Shown here: positions 1 to 13,300 of the stretch, in pieces
Position numbering within the stretch: the stretch's first letter is position 1
Layout of the letters: each line of letters begins with the position of its first letter
Assembly: GCF_003265705.1 (NCBI RefSeq)
Contig: NW_020312849.1
Span: 344,824 to 408,823 of the forward strand
Reading direction: 5' to 3'
DNA: 64,000 nt
Source of the DNA: Callorhinus ursinus
Lineage: Eukaryota; Chordata; Mammalia; Carnivora; Otariidae
Notes under the pieces: model-generated
Seen by the model: the letters and a program-made list of their open reading frames with translations, nothing else
Databases searched by the model: none
Told to the model about the DNA's origin: nothing
Position numbers and translations under genes: made by a program

Positions 1-60
1 ATCCTGGGATCATGACCTGAGCCGAAGTCAAGACACTTAACAACAGCCACTGAGGGGCCC
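1..60 (-). repeat. Carnivore tRNA-derived SINE, 5' part, cut by window edge
   Basis: Reverse complement of the SINE head (tRNA-like part), reading from 'atcctgggatcatgacctga' to the 'gaggggccc' end. The rest lies outside the window. It abuts L1 sequence directly, so it was probably inserted into that L1. Confidence 0.8.
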
Positions 61-560
61 CATACCACATCTTCTTTATCCATTCATGTTATCAGTGGAC
101 ATTTGGGTTGTTCCGTATCTTGGCTATTGTAATAATGCTGTGATGAACATAAGGGTGCATGTGTCTTTTTATATTTTGTGTGAATTAGTATTTTGTTTTC
201 TCTGGGTAAATAACCAGAAGTGGAAATGCTGGATCATGCTCTATTTCTATTTTTAATTTTTTTGAGAAACCTCCATACTATTTTCCATGTCTGCACCTAT
301 TTACATTCCCACTACTAGTGCATGAGGGTTCCTTTTTCTCCACATCCTTGCCAACACCTATTATTTGTCTTTTTGATACTAGCCATTCTGACAGGTGTGG
401 GTGACATCTCAGTGTGGTTTGGATTTGCATTTTCCTAATGATTAGTGATGCTGACCATCTTTATAGTATCTGATGGCCATCTGTATGTCTTCATTGGAAA
501 AAAAGGTCCATCTAGTTTCTCTGCCCATCTTTAAAGTGGATTATTTGGTGTTTTTTGTGG

Positions 561-605
<45 letters not shown>

Positions 606-1915
606 CAGTTGTAGTTTTTTTTTCAGTTTGAAGTTTTTTTTAATACATTTTGCTTATTAACCCTTTACTGTATATATCATTTATAAATACGTTCTCCCAT
701 TCAGTAGGCTGCCTTTTCATTTTGTTGATAGTTTCTTTCTCTGTGCAAAAGCTTTTAATTTGATGTAGTTCCAATTGTTTATTTTTGTTTCTGTTGCCCT
801 TGTCTGGTGAGACAGATCCAAAAAAAAATATTGCTAAGACCAATATCCAAGAGTTTACCACCTTTATTTTCTTTAAGGAGTTTAATGACTTCATGTCTTA
901 CATTTAGGTCTTTAATCCATTTTGTGTTCATTTTTGTATGGTGTTAAGAAAGTGGTCCAGTTTCATTCTTTTGCATGTAGTTGTCCAGTTTTGGACACCT
1001 ACTTTTATTTATTGAAAAGAACTGTCTTTTCCCCATTGTATAATTTTTGCCTCCTTTGTCATAAGTTAATTGACTATAAAAGTGTAGGTTTATTTCTGGG
1101 CTCTCTATTCTGTTACACTGATCTCTGTGTCTATTTTTGTGCCAATACAAAATGTGGTATCATCCCATTTTGGTTGCTATAGCTTTGTAGTATAGTTTGA
1201 AATCTGGGCATGTGATACCTCCAGCTTTGTTTTTCTTTCTCAAGACTGCTTTGGCTATTTGAGGTCTGTTGTGGTTCCATACAAACTTCAGAATTATTTG
1301 TTCTAGTTCCATGAAAAATGCTATTCATATTTTGATAGGGATTGCACTGAATCTGTAGATTGCTTTGAGTGGTATGGATATTTTAACAATTTTAATTCTA
1401 CCAATCCATGAACAAAGAATATCTTTCCATTTATTTGTGTCATCTTCAATTTCCTTCATCAGTGTCTTATGGTTTTCAGAGTACAGGTCTTTCACCTTCT
1501 TGGTTAAATTCCCTTCAAGCTATTTTATTCTTTAGATGCAATTATAAATGAGATTTTTTTCTTAATTTCTTTTTCTACTAGTTCATTATTAGTGTATATG
1601 AATACAACAGATTTCTATATATTAATTTTATATCCTGCGGTATTATTCAAATAGTTATTTGGTGGAGTCTTCAGGGTTTTCATATATAGTATTATATCAT
1701 CTGCAAATAGCTAAAGTTTTACTTTTTCTTGCCTGATTCCAGTTCTTTGTTGAATAAAAGTGGCAAGAGTGGGCGTCCTTGTCTTGTTCCTGATATTTGA
1801 GGAAAAGCTTTTGGCTTTTCTCCATTGAGTATAATGTTAGTTGTGGGTTTGTCATATATGGCCTGTATTATGTTGAGGTATGTTTCTTCTATACCCAGAT
1901 TGTTACTTAGCTCAC
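61..1915 (-). mobile_element. LINE-1 fragment (ORF2 3' half), antisense
   Basis: Reads as the reverse complement of the L1 ORF2 reverse-transcriptase and C-terminal region. Recognisable stretches include 'ttctttatccattcatgtta', 'ctctgggtaaataaccagaa' and the region near 1,800-1,900 matching upstream ORF2. Stops and indels are frequent, so it is a dead copy. A (GT)n array interrupts it. Its 5' end (right side) is truncated near 1,915. Confidence 0.85.
564..604. repeat. (GT)n microsatellite
   Basis: About 20 uninterrupted GT units inside the L1 fragment, likely length-polymorphic. Confidence 0.95.
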
Positions 1916-4545
1916 CATTCTTAAACGAAAAGCCAGGTAAAATGGATAACTGCCTCTCAGAATAGTCCCTTCAGCGCTACTCACCTCCAAGTCAACTGTA
2001 TATTGTTTCCTCCCACACTGCATTAACTTAAAATAAATCCATCCACTCCTACACAAACACTACAATAGCCACAATAATACTTCCTGGCTTTCATTCTACC
2101 CCACGCCTCAAACACAGATGATTTCCCTGGGAAATTTTTTTTACACATCAACTTACTACATGTGGTAACTCTTTTCAGCAAGAAAATGTAGCTTGTGTAA
2201 GCTAATTTAAGGGGAACTTTAGTGTAAATGGAAAATTGATGCAACATCTCCAATCTGGATTCTTAGACTTTCTTCTTTTTCCTAATGTTTTTAATCCTTT
2301 TGAGCTTCCTAATACAGTTTTGATTCCATTAGTTAATATCCTTTCTTTCCATATTTGTAACATCCTAGTTTCTATCTCCTTTCACCCTATTCATTCTATT
2401 CCAGCCAATCCTAGATCTAATTTACTATTTGGCTTCCTCATTTTTATATAGGGGTTTTGAGTGCTTCTGGAAGAAGTAACACAAAAGCATAGACTGGTAT
2501 CATTACAACTCCATGAGTCTATGTTAGGCACCTGTCCACTGTTAGAACTGGAGTTGGCTTGTTGGCAATTAAGGTACATCCAAGCTGAGGTTAAGGAAAA
2601 GCAGAAACCAAGAATCTTATGGAGGAAGCCTGTTTGCAGAGAGGAGAACAGAACAGACAGGGAGAGGAGATCACATAGAGAGATGCAGACTGAGTCAAAG
2701 GGAGAAGGTGCTACCTCTGACATTCCAGTTTTGCTATGTTGCTCTAAATCTCCCCTTTTTTGAGGTAGCTTGAGGAGGTTTTTGTTCCCGGAAAACATAT
2801 GATTCCTTATAAAATATGGACCTAACTTTACAGACACTTTGGTTTCTGCACCTGCCGGACTGACTATGCCCACGTTCATTCTGCTGGACAATTTGGTTTC
2901 CATTGGCCACCACTTTCTCAACTAATCCATGTATTTGCATTATGATATAACTTTTCAAACATGTCTATTAGTATTTTCTCATTAGACTGCAAGTTCTAAA
3001 TTGCATCTTTCATTTCTTTTTATGCCTGTGAATGTATAGTCTAGAGCTCTATGACCATATTCATAGTAGATGATCTTTAGATATTTACTGAATAAATAAA
3101 TAAATAAATAAATGACTCATTCATTATTAGTCTTCAGAAAAATGATAATAGCAAGAAGCTCTAGAGTCTTAGTGCTCAGAAAGGATAAGAAATGAGAGAG
3201 GAAGAAACACAGATGAAAGAAATACTGGCATCACTTCCACCAAAATTCAAAAGAGGAACAGGAGGATAGGCCAACAGATTGAGCCATTCCTGAGGCCAAA
3301 GCATAAGACAGGCAGGAATGGTCTTCCAGCACTCTAGGTCTCTGCATTTAATCTCCACTTCTGACCTGCCATTGACATTCAAAGGGTACCAAAATAAAAG
3401 TGAGCAGAAATATCTAATTATATTTACATTTTAAAGGCAGGGGAAAATATATTTGCAGAACTGAACATTGTTTTACCAGTAACCTTACTACCTGCAATCT
3501 AAAAGACATCATCACCTTAGTTTATTTTGTTTTGTTTGCTGTGCTTATTTCTGGAATTGTGGTTTCTCTTTAGAAGAGCTTCAGAGTGGAAACGTGAATA
3601 CTCCTGAGTTATTAAAACAGCCACTACAGTCTTCACATTCAAATGTGTCAAATATAAAAGGTAACTACTTTACTAAGCTATGAACATAATATTTGGGGGC
3701 AGAAAATAAAGAGGAAAGAAGTCTCTACAAGAAATGCCTACAAGTGATGAAATGCCTACACTTGCAAGAAGTGCCTAAAAGTGATCCAACCTTCTGCTCT
3801 TTAAAGTTTGGGCATCTAAAGAGAAACATCATGGGGCCACAACTTCATCTGGTTAAATATACAGTTTTAAAACACTAAGCTATTAATTTACAGGTTTCTG
3901 CTTAAATTTTCAGCCACATTTTTAAGCACAAAATTTAGTGGTTAATGAGTTAACAAGATGCCACCAAAGAAAACATTGCTTCATGGGTGTTGCTCTTGAG
4001 ATCCTTGGAAATGTCAGAATGCAGTGGTCCTCCTCTTCCCACAAAGTGACCCTTTAAATTTGAAAGGCATTGGTTTGCTAATGGTTGGTTTCAGGCTGCA
4101 GTGTTCCACAAACTGTTTTGTTCTTTCTCTATGGTCTGGGAATGATATGCCTCAGGGAATGGTGGCTGATATTCTTTTCATTTTCCTCCCTAATTTTCTC
4201 ACTAAAATGTTTAATTAGTGAAAAGGCAACATATTTATAGACATAATAAAACAGTAGAGGAAGGACTGTTTTAAATATATGCACATGTTATATTTAGATA
4301 TATACACACACATATATTTAAAGGATACTTTAAGTTCAAACACATGTGATTCAGAAAAGTGTACTACTACATTTCCCCAGGGCATGATGAAAGTGAAATG
4401 ATACATGAACAACAAATTCTTTGAGATGTTCCAAGATAAAAAGAATACATTACGCAAAAAGTATAAAATATTTAAGATACCAGAAATGAAATATAGTAAA
4501 GGCTTACAATAACAGACATTATCCACTCATTTCTCATAAGGACTT
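1916..4545. other. Intergenic stretch, no gene recognised
   Basis: No exon, RNA gene or recent repeat is recognised. An (AAAT)n-like tail at about 3,085-3,113 ends a weak L2/MIR-like segment. The small open frames (the longest is 176 codons on the minus strand at 2,391-2,921) show no family resemblance and have noncoding-like composition. Confidence 0.6.
3731..3785. repeat. Three-copy 18-19 bp tandem repeat
   Basis: Three imperfect units each begin gaaatgcct or gaagtgcct (3,731-3,748, 3,749-3,767 and 3,768-3,785). Units one and three end in agtgat. Confidence 0.75.
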
Positions 4546-4558
4546 TAAAATAGGTATC

Positions 4559-4760
4559 GGGGTGCCTGGGGGGCTCAGTCGTTAAGCGTCTGCCTTCAGC
4601 TCAGGTCATGATCCCAGGGTGCTGGGTTCAAGCCCTGCATCCGGCTCCCTGCTCAGTGGGAAGCCTGCTTCTTCTCCCACTCCCCCTGCTTGTGTGCCTG
4701 CTCTCGCTCTCTCTCTCTCTCTCCATCAAATAAATAAGTAAAATCTTTAAAAATAAAAAA
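4559..4760 (+). mobile_element. Carnivore SINE, complete, with target-site duplication
   Basis: Full tRNA-derived head, CT-rich middle and A-rich tail. Flanked by a perfect 13-bp direct repeat TAAAATAGGTATC (4,546-4,558 and 4,761-4,773), the mark of L1-driven insertion. Confidence 0.93.
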
Positions 4761-5221
4761 TAAAATAGGTATCATAATCCCCATATTAAAAATATGGAAG
4801 CTGAGGATCAGAGAAGCTAAAATGAGTTTTAATTCTAAATAAAAGATGTATGAAGAGTTATGTCATCAATTTCTAAATTAACTATTTGCTCTTACAACAT
4901 TATTTAAAGGTGACATTGTAGTGAAAATCGGTGACATAACATTTTGAACAAGACTAATGCTCTGTAGTCAAATTTGGTTTCTAAATTTCTTAATAGGCAG
5001 TCCCAAACTAGGAGTTAATGCAGGCTGGAAAGAAAGGTCCTGGAATCAGGAGAACAAAGGAAGAGATAATGTACTCCAAAGGGTTATAGAACTATGAAAA
5101 ATAAATATCACAAATAATGTGTGAGAATAAATTTTTTGTAGAGTAATTCAGTAAATCATGTGGTAAATAATAATTAAATACAAAAGTTAATTTAATTTAA
5201 AGTAAGAACAGTATTGTTTTA

Positions 5222-5421
5222 TTTTTTTTTAAGATTTTATTTATTTGACAGAAGGAGAATGAGAGAGAGCGTACACAAGCAGGGGGAATAGCAGGCAGAG
5301 GGAGAAGGAGAAGCAAGCTCCTTGCTGAGCAGAGAGCCCAATGCAGGGCTCAATCCCAAGACCCTGGGATCATGACCTGAGCCAAAGGCAGACACTTAAC
5401 CAACTGAGCCACCCAGGCAAC
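5222..5421 (-). mobile_element. Carnivore SINE, antisense
   Basis: Starts with a T-run and 'aagattttatttattt' (reverse of the tail) and ends 'gagccacccaggcaaca'. Flanks resemble each other (acagtattg and agaatagtatt), suggesting a decayed target duplication. Confidence 0.85.
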
Positions 5422-5445
5422 ACAGAATAGTATTATTACATTTAA

Positions 5446-5655
5446 AGGTATATATATCTTTTAAGATTTATTTATTTTAGAGACAGAGAGCGAGAGCACA
5501 TGCACATGAGTGCGAGAGGTGGGGGAGAGAGAATTTCAAGCAGACTCCACGCTCAGCATGGAGCCTGAGGCTGGGGTCAATCTCACAACCCTGAGATCAT
5601 GACCTGAGCTGAAACCAAGAGGATGCTTAACCAACTGCACCACCCAGGTACCCTG
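5446..5655 (-). mobile_element. Older carnivore SINE, antisense, with target-site duplication
   Basis: A diverged SINE with 'gagcacatgcacatgagtg' in the body, typical of older subfamilies. Flanked by the 12-bp repeat TATTACATTTAA (5,434-5,445 and 5,656-5,667). It sits 25 bp from the preceding SINE. Confidence 0.85.
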
Positions 5656-6117
5656 TATTACATTTAATACAAGAGTCCAATTAACAAGTGCTATCAGTAA
5701 CAACTGGCCACCTAGATAAATGAAAATGTAAGATATTAGAGAACAAAAATTCTTAGTTACACCTGAAATGCTTTATACATTTCCTATGCTGGCAAAGTTA
5801 AAAGAAGTGGGATCTTCATTTTCACATAAATTTGCAGCAGATGTATTTCCAAGCTCAAATTACAATTTCAGCAGTGTTTGTTAGACCTTGATACAAGTAT
5901 AAAGAAAATTTTCATATTTCAACATTCACTGAGTAAAAATGAAAAATTCATTTAACTGAATTTTAATGGAAGCAACTGAAGAGCTTCTATCTAGATACCT
6001 TCAATTGAATGTGATTAATCTATAACATAATGGATTCTCTGAGCCACCTTTAACTCAGCACATTCCAGCTCACCCTCTCCCAGCTGCTCTGTCAGGACCT
6101 ATCAGCCTTACCATCTT

Positions 6118-6235
6118 CTTGAGGTACACTTAATATACAAGAACCTTGCACATATTTAATGTGTACATTTTGATGAGTTTGGACATATGCATATACCTGT
6201 GACACCATCACCACAATCAAGCAGATGCACACCAA
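6118..6235 (-). repeat. Ancient L1M-type 3' fragment
   Basis: Contains 'cttgaggtacacttaatata' and 'ccatcaccacaatcaag', words typical of reverse-complemented L1M 3' UTRs. Heavily diverged. Confidence 0.5.
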
Positions 6236-6375
6236 CTTGATGGAGTAGACAAACAGGACAATCTTGGGTGGCTGCCTTCAAAAACCTGTACCTGTCTTCT
6301 CAAGGTCACATAGCTCTGCATCAGATAGCAACAGAGCTTCAGCAATAACAGCAGATGCCATCTTAGATTAATTAA

Positions 6376-6478
6376 AAGTGGAGCCCAATGTGGGGCTTAA
6401 ACTCACCACCCTGAGATCAAGACCTGAGCTGAGACCAAGAGTTGGATGCTTAACTGACTGAGCCACTCAGGAGCCCCT
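6376..6478 (-). repeat. Truncated carnivore SINE (head only), antisense
   Basis: Matches the tRNA-like half ('ccctgagatcaagacctgag' to 'gagccactcaggagcccc'). The CT-rich and A-tail half is missing. Confidence 0.8.
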
Positions 6479-7939
6479 AAAGGACTACATTTTAAATACA
6501 GTTTGGAAACTATTCTTTTATATACATTTGCACCATGGAAAAAGTTGAAAGTTGTGACTTTGACATAAGTAGCAGTCAGCATCAGGTGAAATAGAGACAG
6601 TAGTAGACTGGCCAGGGGAGGACAGCTGCTTCTATAGATGTGTAAGGGGTTCTCTGGAGGCAGCAACACTCTTCTGAGTTTAAATGTATTTTTGATCTCT
6701 AATATACAAAAGTTTGGAAATTCAGTAACACCTTAATTATTATTATATGAAAGTAGAATTAAAGAAGAATTGTGTTTGCTTAGGAAGCAAAAATATAGGA
6801 GTGGACTTTTTGATCAATTTTGGCTGCTTTCTCAAAGGCAATTTTTACTTATTTATGATAGTTCTGTCCATGTCTGTTGAATGTGGTTAAAAGCATATGG
6901 ATCTCTGAAAATGTGAGTAGTACTATTCCCAAATGGCTGAAACAAAATGGATAAAGAAAAGCCTGTTGGGTAGATGAAAAGGTTAAGATAGTTTTTCCTG
7001 TTCTTATTGAACCTCAAGCAAAATGAGAGGACCAAGGCCAGCTTTTTCTCCATCTATCTGGAGTTAATAATGTGAAGACGAATTTGAATTACTCTTTGTA
7101 ACCAACTCATATGATTATTACCGACAGGAGAGGCAATCAATACTAGCAAGATGAGATCATCATCAGTGATGACTTCCAAGCTCATCTACTTTTTAAAGTC
7201 TTTGAGTAAAGCATGGCTCTTGGGGGGCTGAAATGAAAAACAGACAGAGTGATAGAGAAGGAAATCACTGCCCTCAACTTTCATTAATTTGCTTACCATA
7301 CAAAGAAATAAGTGGAAATGACTGACAAATGTTATCTGTGAATGCTTTAGATTTTGTTCTTGTTATGTTGTTTTGTTTTGGTTTGCCCCTTAATGTCATG
7401 GCTTTATGTGACTACTAGTTGAATACCTTTGCATTCAAAGCTTTGGGTCATAGAATCTTAAGATTACTAGGGTAATACTGTTGCCTACAATTTTATATTT
7501 GTTGAGGATTTAAAACAAAAACAAAAGAAAATAAACCAATTGCTCTGTTAATACCTGCTAAAAAAATCGATAATGTAATGGCAAGCTAAAAGGCAAGTAT
7601 CAAGGGACTAATCTAATAGCATTCTATAAATGTCTTCCAAATGGACAAACATGCTCAATTAAAATAACATGTTAATGGACTGGTATCAGTACTTGGGAGG
7701 ACCTGTGTGAACAGACATTTTCAAAGATAAAAAATGCAAAATCTCCTTTCATTCATTGATGTATCTTTGCAATCAATTTCAATGAGAGAGAACACTAGCA
7801 TTGAACATTTTACAACATTTAAAGGAAATATGTGTAATTTGTACTTCAGAAAAGAAAAAAGACTTAATTGACATTGATGTGGATTTCTAATTTCCTATCC
7901 AATCTGAAATCTTTGTTCTTTAATTATAGTATTTGGTGT
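6479..7939. other. Intergenic stretch, nothing recognised
   Basis: AT-rich sequence with no recognised repeat, exon or RNA gene. The short open frames look fortuitous. Confidence 0.6.
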
Positions 7940-8560
7940 AGCTGGAACTCTCAGCCAGTCATGCTGGTGAGTACTCTACCCACCACTGTACCATTACACA
8001 GTGGATATTACAGCCAGCTGCGCTGGGGGCCAGCCCCATCACCAGCACACCCACAACAGTAACAGCCAGTCACAACAGGAGGGTACATACAGCCCTCACA
8101 TGGCATACTCCTGGAGTGCCTGGTTTTGGTAACCAGGAGGATTGTACCTCTGGGCCCCACAAAATACCCTCTACATTAGGCAACTACCTTCAAAATCAGG
8201 AGATGTAGCTGAACCTACCTATTACACAGAAACAAACACAGAAGAGTCACGCAAAATGAGGAGACAGAAGAACATATGCCAAATAAAAGAGTAAGACAAA
8301 CTTCAGAAAAAGAACTAAACAAAATGGAGATAAGCAATCTATTTGACAAAGAGTTCAAAGTAATAGTCATAAAGATACTCACTGAACTTGGAAAAAAAGA
8401 GTGGATGAACACAATGAGATCTTCAGGAAAGAGACAGAAAATATAAAGAAGAACAAATCAGAGCTGAAAAACAAAATATCTGAAATGAAAAATACACTAG
8501 AGAAAAATCAACAACAGATTAAAAGATGCAGAACAGATCAGTGATCTGGAAGATGGGGTA

Positions 8561-8869
8561 ATGGAAATGAAGCTGGGCAGCAAAAAGAAAAAAAGAATTT
8601 CTAAAAGTGAAGATAGGTTAAGGGACCTCTGGGACAACATCAAGAACACTAATATTTGCATTATAGAGTTCTCAGAAGGAGAAAAGACAGAGAAAGGGGC
8701 AGAAAACTTATTTGAAGAAATAAGTCCTGAAAACTTCCCTAACCTAAGGAGGGAAAAAGACATCCAGGTCCAGGAAGCAAAGAAAGCACCAAACGATATG
8801 AATCCAAAAAGGCCCACACCAAGACACATACTAATTAAAATGTCAAAAATTACAGATAGAGAATCTTAA
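8561..8869 (+). pseudogene. L1 ORF1p remnant (RNA-binding domain)
   Basis: An open frame of 102 codons within L1-B. It contains L1 ORF1p-like words: DRLRDLWDNIKNTNICII, then an acidic EGE segment, ENLFEE, ENFPNL, and NPKRPTPRHILIKM. In the family this is the RRM-like and C-terminal nucleic-acid-binding portion of ORF1p, the trimeric RNA chaperone of L1 retrotransposition. The frame ends well before the normal C-terminus and the N-terminal coiled-coil part lies in other frames, so this is a relic and not a host gene. Confidence 0.8.
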
Positions 8870-9004
8870 TATCAGCAAGAGAAAAGCAAATAGTTATGTA
8901 GAAGGGAACACCCATAAGACTATCAGCTTATTTTTCAGCAAAAACTTTGCAGGCCAGAAGGCAGTAGCATGATATACTCAAACTGTCGAAAGAAAAAAAA
9001 TCCA

Positions 9005-9199
9005 GGGCACCTGGGTGGCTCAGTTGGTTAAGTGACTACCTTTGGCTCAGGTCATGATCCTGGAGTCCCAGGATCAAGCCTCACATCGGGCTCCCGGCTC
9101 AGCGGGGAGCCTGCTTCTCCCTCTGATCCTCTCCCCTCTCATGGTCTCTCTCTCTCTCTCTCTCAAATAAATAAGTAAAATCTTAAAAAAAAAAAAAAA
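9005..9199 (+). mobile_element. Carnivore SINE inside L1-B
   Basis: Full SINE from 'gggcacctgggtggctcagt' to an A-run, interrupting the ORF1-ORF2 linker of L1-B. It is therefore younger than L1-B. Confidence 0.92.
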
Positions 9200-10353
9200 C
9201 ACTTCCAAGAATACTCTACCCAGCAAGGTTATCATTTAGAATTGAAAGGGAGAGTTTCCTAGAGAAATGAAAGTTAAAGGAGTTCATCACTATGAAACAG
9301 ACTTTACAAGAAATGTTAAAGGGACTTCTTTAAGTGGAAAAGAAGAGGACATAACTAGAAAGAAAATTATGAAAGAAAACACTTCACTGGTAAAAGTAAA
9401 CATATAGTGAAGGTAGTAGATCAATCACTTGTGAAATGAAAAGTATGAAAGTTAAAAGACAAAAGTAGTAAAATCAACTCTATCTACAATAATAAGTTCA
9501 GGATTCACAAAATGAAGAGATGGAAAACATGACATCAAATACATAAAACATGGGGGGAGAAGGTAAAAATACAGTGCTTTTACAATGTGCTCAAACTTAA
9601 GTGACCATTGAACTTAAAATGGAGTGCTATATACATAGGGTGTTATAAATGAACCTCATGGTAACCACAACCAAAAATCTGTAATAGGTACATTAAAAAG
9701 TAAAGAAAAAGGAAGCCAAGCATAACACTAAGAAAGTCATCAATCATAGGGAAGAGAACAAGAGAAGAAAGCAGGAAAGAATTATAAAAACAACCAGAAA
9801 ACATTTAACAAAAGGGCAGTAAGTCACACCTATCAATAATTACTTTAAGTGTAAACAGACGAAATGCTCCAATCAAAAAGATATTCCATGGAAGTAGAAA
9901 TGAAAAAAAAAACAACTGGGGTAGCAATACTCATATAAGACAAAATATGTTTTAAAACAGAGACTGGAAAGAAAACAAAGAATGGCATTATATAATAATA
10001 AAGGAATCAATCCACCAAGATCAATATAACAATTGCCTCTCCACAACACAGAAGCACCTAAATATATAAAGTGTTAACAGACATAGTGGGAGAAATTGAC
10101 AGTAATACAATAATAGCAGGAGACTTTAATATCCCACTTACATTAATGAATAGATCATCCAGACAGAAAATTAGTAAGAGAACGGTGGCTCTAAACAACA
10201 CATTAGACCAGGTAGATTAACAGATATATATAGAATATTCTTAAAAAACCAGCAGAATACACATTCTTTTGAAGTGCACATGGAATATTCTCTAGGACTG
10301 ATCACACTAGGCTACAAAACAAGTCTCAATAAATTTTTAAAAGATTGAAATCA

Positions 10354-13300
10354 CAATGGATAGGAGCGTGAGAAGATGGTGGAAGAGGAGAATCCTAAGC
10401 TCACTTCATCCCATGGATACATCTAGACAATATCCACATCACTGTTACTCACCCAGAAAAATGAACCAAAGACTGATAGAACGGACTCTCTATGGTTAAT
10501 CATAGAGAGGAAGCCACACCCAAAAAAAAAAAAATAGTAAGGGCAGAGACATGGTGGGTAACCAAACTAACCTGTGAAACTAACCACAAAAAGGAGAATC
10601 ACCACAAGCACGGATGAGAGAGAGGAAAAGACCACACACCAGGCACCCCAGACACGAGGGACCTGACTGGGAAGATGAGTGCCCATAACATTCAGCTTTG
10701 AAAACCAGAGGGGGTTAACTTTGAGTTTCTATAGTCAGTGGGGCTTAACACCCAGAATTTTAAAAATCAGCGGCCTTGACTCTAGGAGAGCCAGAAAACA
10801 GTCCCTGCCATTAAAAAGACAGGATAACAAACAACCCCTCCAAGATACACCATAGAAGGAGCAATTTAAGAAGCACATGGGGTAAGTGGGAAGGTTTATT
10901 TGCTAATCTCAGAAACTGCAATGAAGGGGCAGAAATCTTTAAGTCACTTCTCCAAGAACAAAAGAGCTGATGGGTGCCATTTCTTTACCCTGCTCCGCCC
11001 CCAGCCTAGATACCCAGACACCTGTGGGAATCAGAGCAAACACTCACCACCTAGCATGCTGACACCATGCATCCTGCCTCCCTGTTCTCCTGCAGACTCA
11101 CCCCACCCAATCCAACCCACTCAGTAGGAGCCCATCCAAAGTGGCACCTGATAGTGCAAGAAGTCCAGACAGTGGCCAGAATCACTCCAAAGTGACTCGT
11201 CCTGGGGAGAGGGGAAGATAACCATACACACCAGTGTGACCACAGCCCCAGCAGTGGGCTGGGGACAGACATCTGAGATGACTGCCAACCCTGCCAACTG
11301 ACAAAAACCTCACAGGGGGCATCACAAAGAGAGAGCCTTGTAGTTTAGAGTCAATGCAACCCCAAAAGAAACTGGGGCAGACATCTGGCCTGACTGCAGG
11401 CTGTACCCACCAACAAAAGCCTCAGGGGACAGTATAGGGAAAGTATCCTGCAGTCTGGTGTAACCACAGTTACAGCAAACAGGCCAAGGGCAGGTATGTG
11501 GTCTGACCCAACTATAAACCAAAGGTAGCCCCAGACTGGCCCTTTAACAACACAGGGACCAAACTGCCCAGAACAGACAAAAAGGACTACTGCAGCAAAT
11601 TGTACTGAAGGCAAACAAGACTCAACCACAACAGCAGGGTATACAAAACACATGAGAGACACCCTTGAAGAGCATGTCTCTGATGGACAGAAGACACTGT
11701 ACTGCAGGGTACCATAGGACCTCTTCTTCATAAGGCCATTACTTTCAAGATCAAGAGACATCGTGGACTTTCCTAATACACAGAAAAAGAGAGTTAAACA
11801 AAAGAGGTGACAAAGGAATATGTCCCAAATGAAACAGGACAAAATCACAGCAAAAGAGCCAAATGAAATAGAGACAAGCAACATGTCTGATAGATAATTC
11901 AAAGTAACAGTCATAAAGATATTTACAGGACTTGAGAAAAGAGTGGAGGATCTCAGTGAGACCTTCAACAAAGAGGAAATATAAAAAAGAATCAATTAGA
12001 GATGAAAAACTCAGTAACTGAAATTAAAAATATACTGGAGGGAATAAATAGTAGACCAGAAGAATCAGAAGAATGGATCAGGAGGCTGGGCGACAGAGTA
12101 ATGGAAAGCAACCAAGCTGAACAGGAAAAAGAAGAAATAAATAAAAATTGAGAATAGGTTAGGGGAACTCAGCAACACCGTCAAGTGTAATAACATTTGC
12201 ATTATAGGGATCCCAAGAGAAAAGAGAGAAAAGGGGGCAGAAAATTGATTCAAAGAGATAATAACTAAAAACTTCCCAAGCCTGGGAAAGAAAACAGAAA
12301 TCCAGATGTAGGAGGCACAGAGACACCCCAACAAAATCAACGCAAAGAGGTTCGCATCAAAACACATAATTATTAGAATGGCAAAAAGTATTGAAAAAAG
12401 AGAGAATTTTAAGAGGAGGAAGAGAAAAGAAAACAGTTAAATACAAGGGAAACCCCGTAAGGTTATCAGCTGAGTTTTCAGCAGGAAAGAAGGAGTGAAA
12501 TGATATATTCAAAGTGCTGAAAGGAAAACATCTGCAACCAAGAATACTGTATCCGGAAAGGCTATCATTCAGAACAGAAGGAGAGATAGAGTTTCCCAGA
12601 CAAACAAAAGTTAAAGGAATCTATCACCACTAGACTAGCCTTACAAAAAACATTAAAGGAAATTCTTTGAGTGGAAAAAAAGGCGATAATCAAGGGTAAG
12701 AAAATTAGGAAAGAAAAAAATATCACAACTATATATAAACATAACAAAAGTAGTACATTAATCACTTATAAAAGCAGTACACAGGTTAAAGCACAAAAGC
12801 AGTAAAATCAATTATATCTATAAAAATCACTGAAGTGATTCACAAAAGGATGTAAAGAATAACTTCATGGGGGGGAGTAAAAATGTACTGTTTTTAGAAT
12901 GGATTTAAACTTAAGCAATCATCAACTTAATATAGACTGCAGGATGCATAAGATGTTACACATGAACTTAATAGTAACCACAAATCAAAAAAACTAATTG
13001 ATATGCAAAAATAAAGTGAAATAAATCCAAGCATATCACTAAAGAAAGTCAACAAACCACAAGGGATGAGAGCAAGAGAAAAAAGTAATGGAAAAGAAAT
13101 ACAGAAACAATTGCAAAATAAGTAACAAATGGCAATAAAGATACTTATAAATAATTACTTTGACTGTAAATAGCTTAAATGCTCCAACAAAAAACACAGA
13201 ATAACTGAAAGGATAAAAAATCAAGACCCATCTATATGTTGCCTACAAGAGACTCACTTCAGACCTAAAAACATATACAGACTGAAAAATGAAGGGATGG

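Larger units (their letters stand above)
7940..10353 (+). mobile_element. L1-B, 5' half: old LINE-1 split by later insertions
   Basis: From about 8,060 the sequence parallels the 5' UTR and ORF1 of the other L1 in this window (L1-A). It then shows ORF1 remnants, the ORF1-ORF2 linker and the start of the ORF2 endonuclease region ('gagactttaatatcccactt'). ORF2 is interrupted at 10,353 and resumes at 20,804, because L1-A was inserted here. The left boundary is approximate. Stops and indels show it is inactive. Confidence 0.8.

Noticed and set aside
2391..2921. 176-codon open frame on the minus strand
   Set aside because: No domain, signal or family likeness, and it overlaps another frame on the plus strand. 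It is most likely chance openness.
11351..11995. 214-codon minus-strand open frame
   Set aside because: It is the antisense of the L1-A 5' UTR and ORF1 region, so it is repeat-derived and not a gene.
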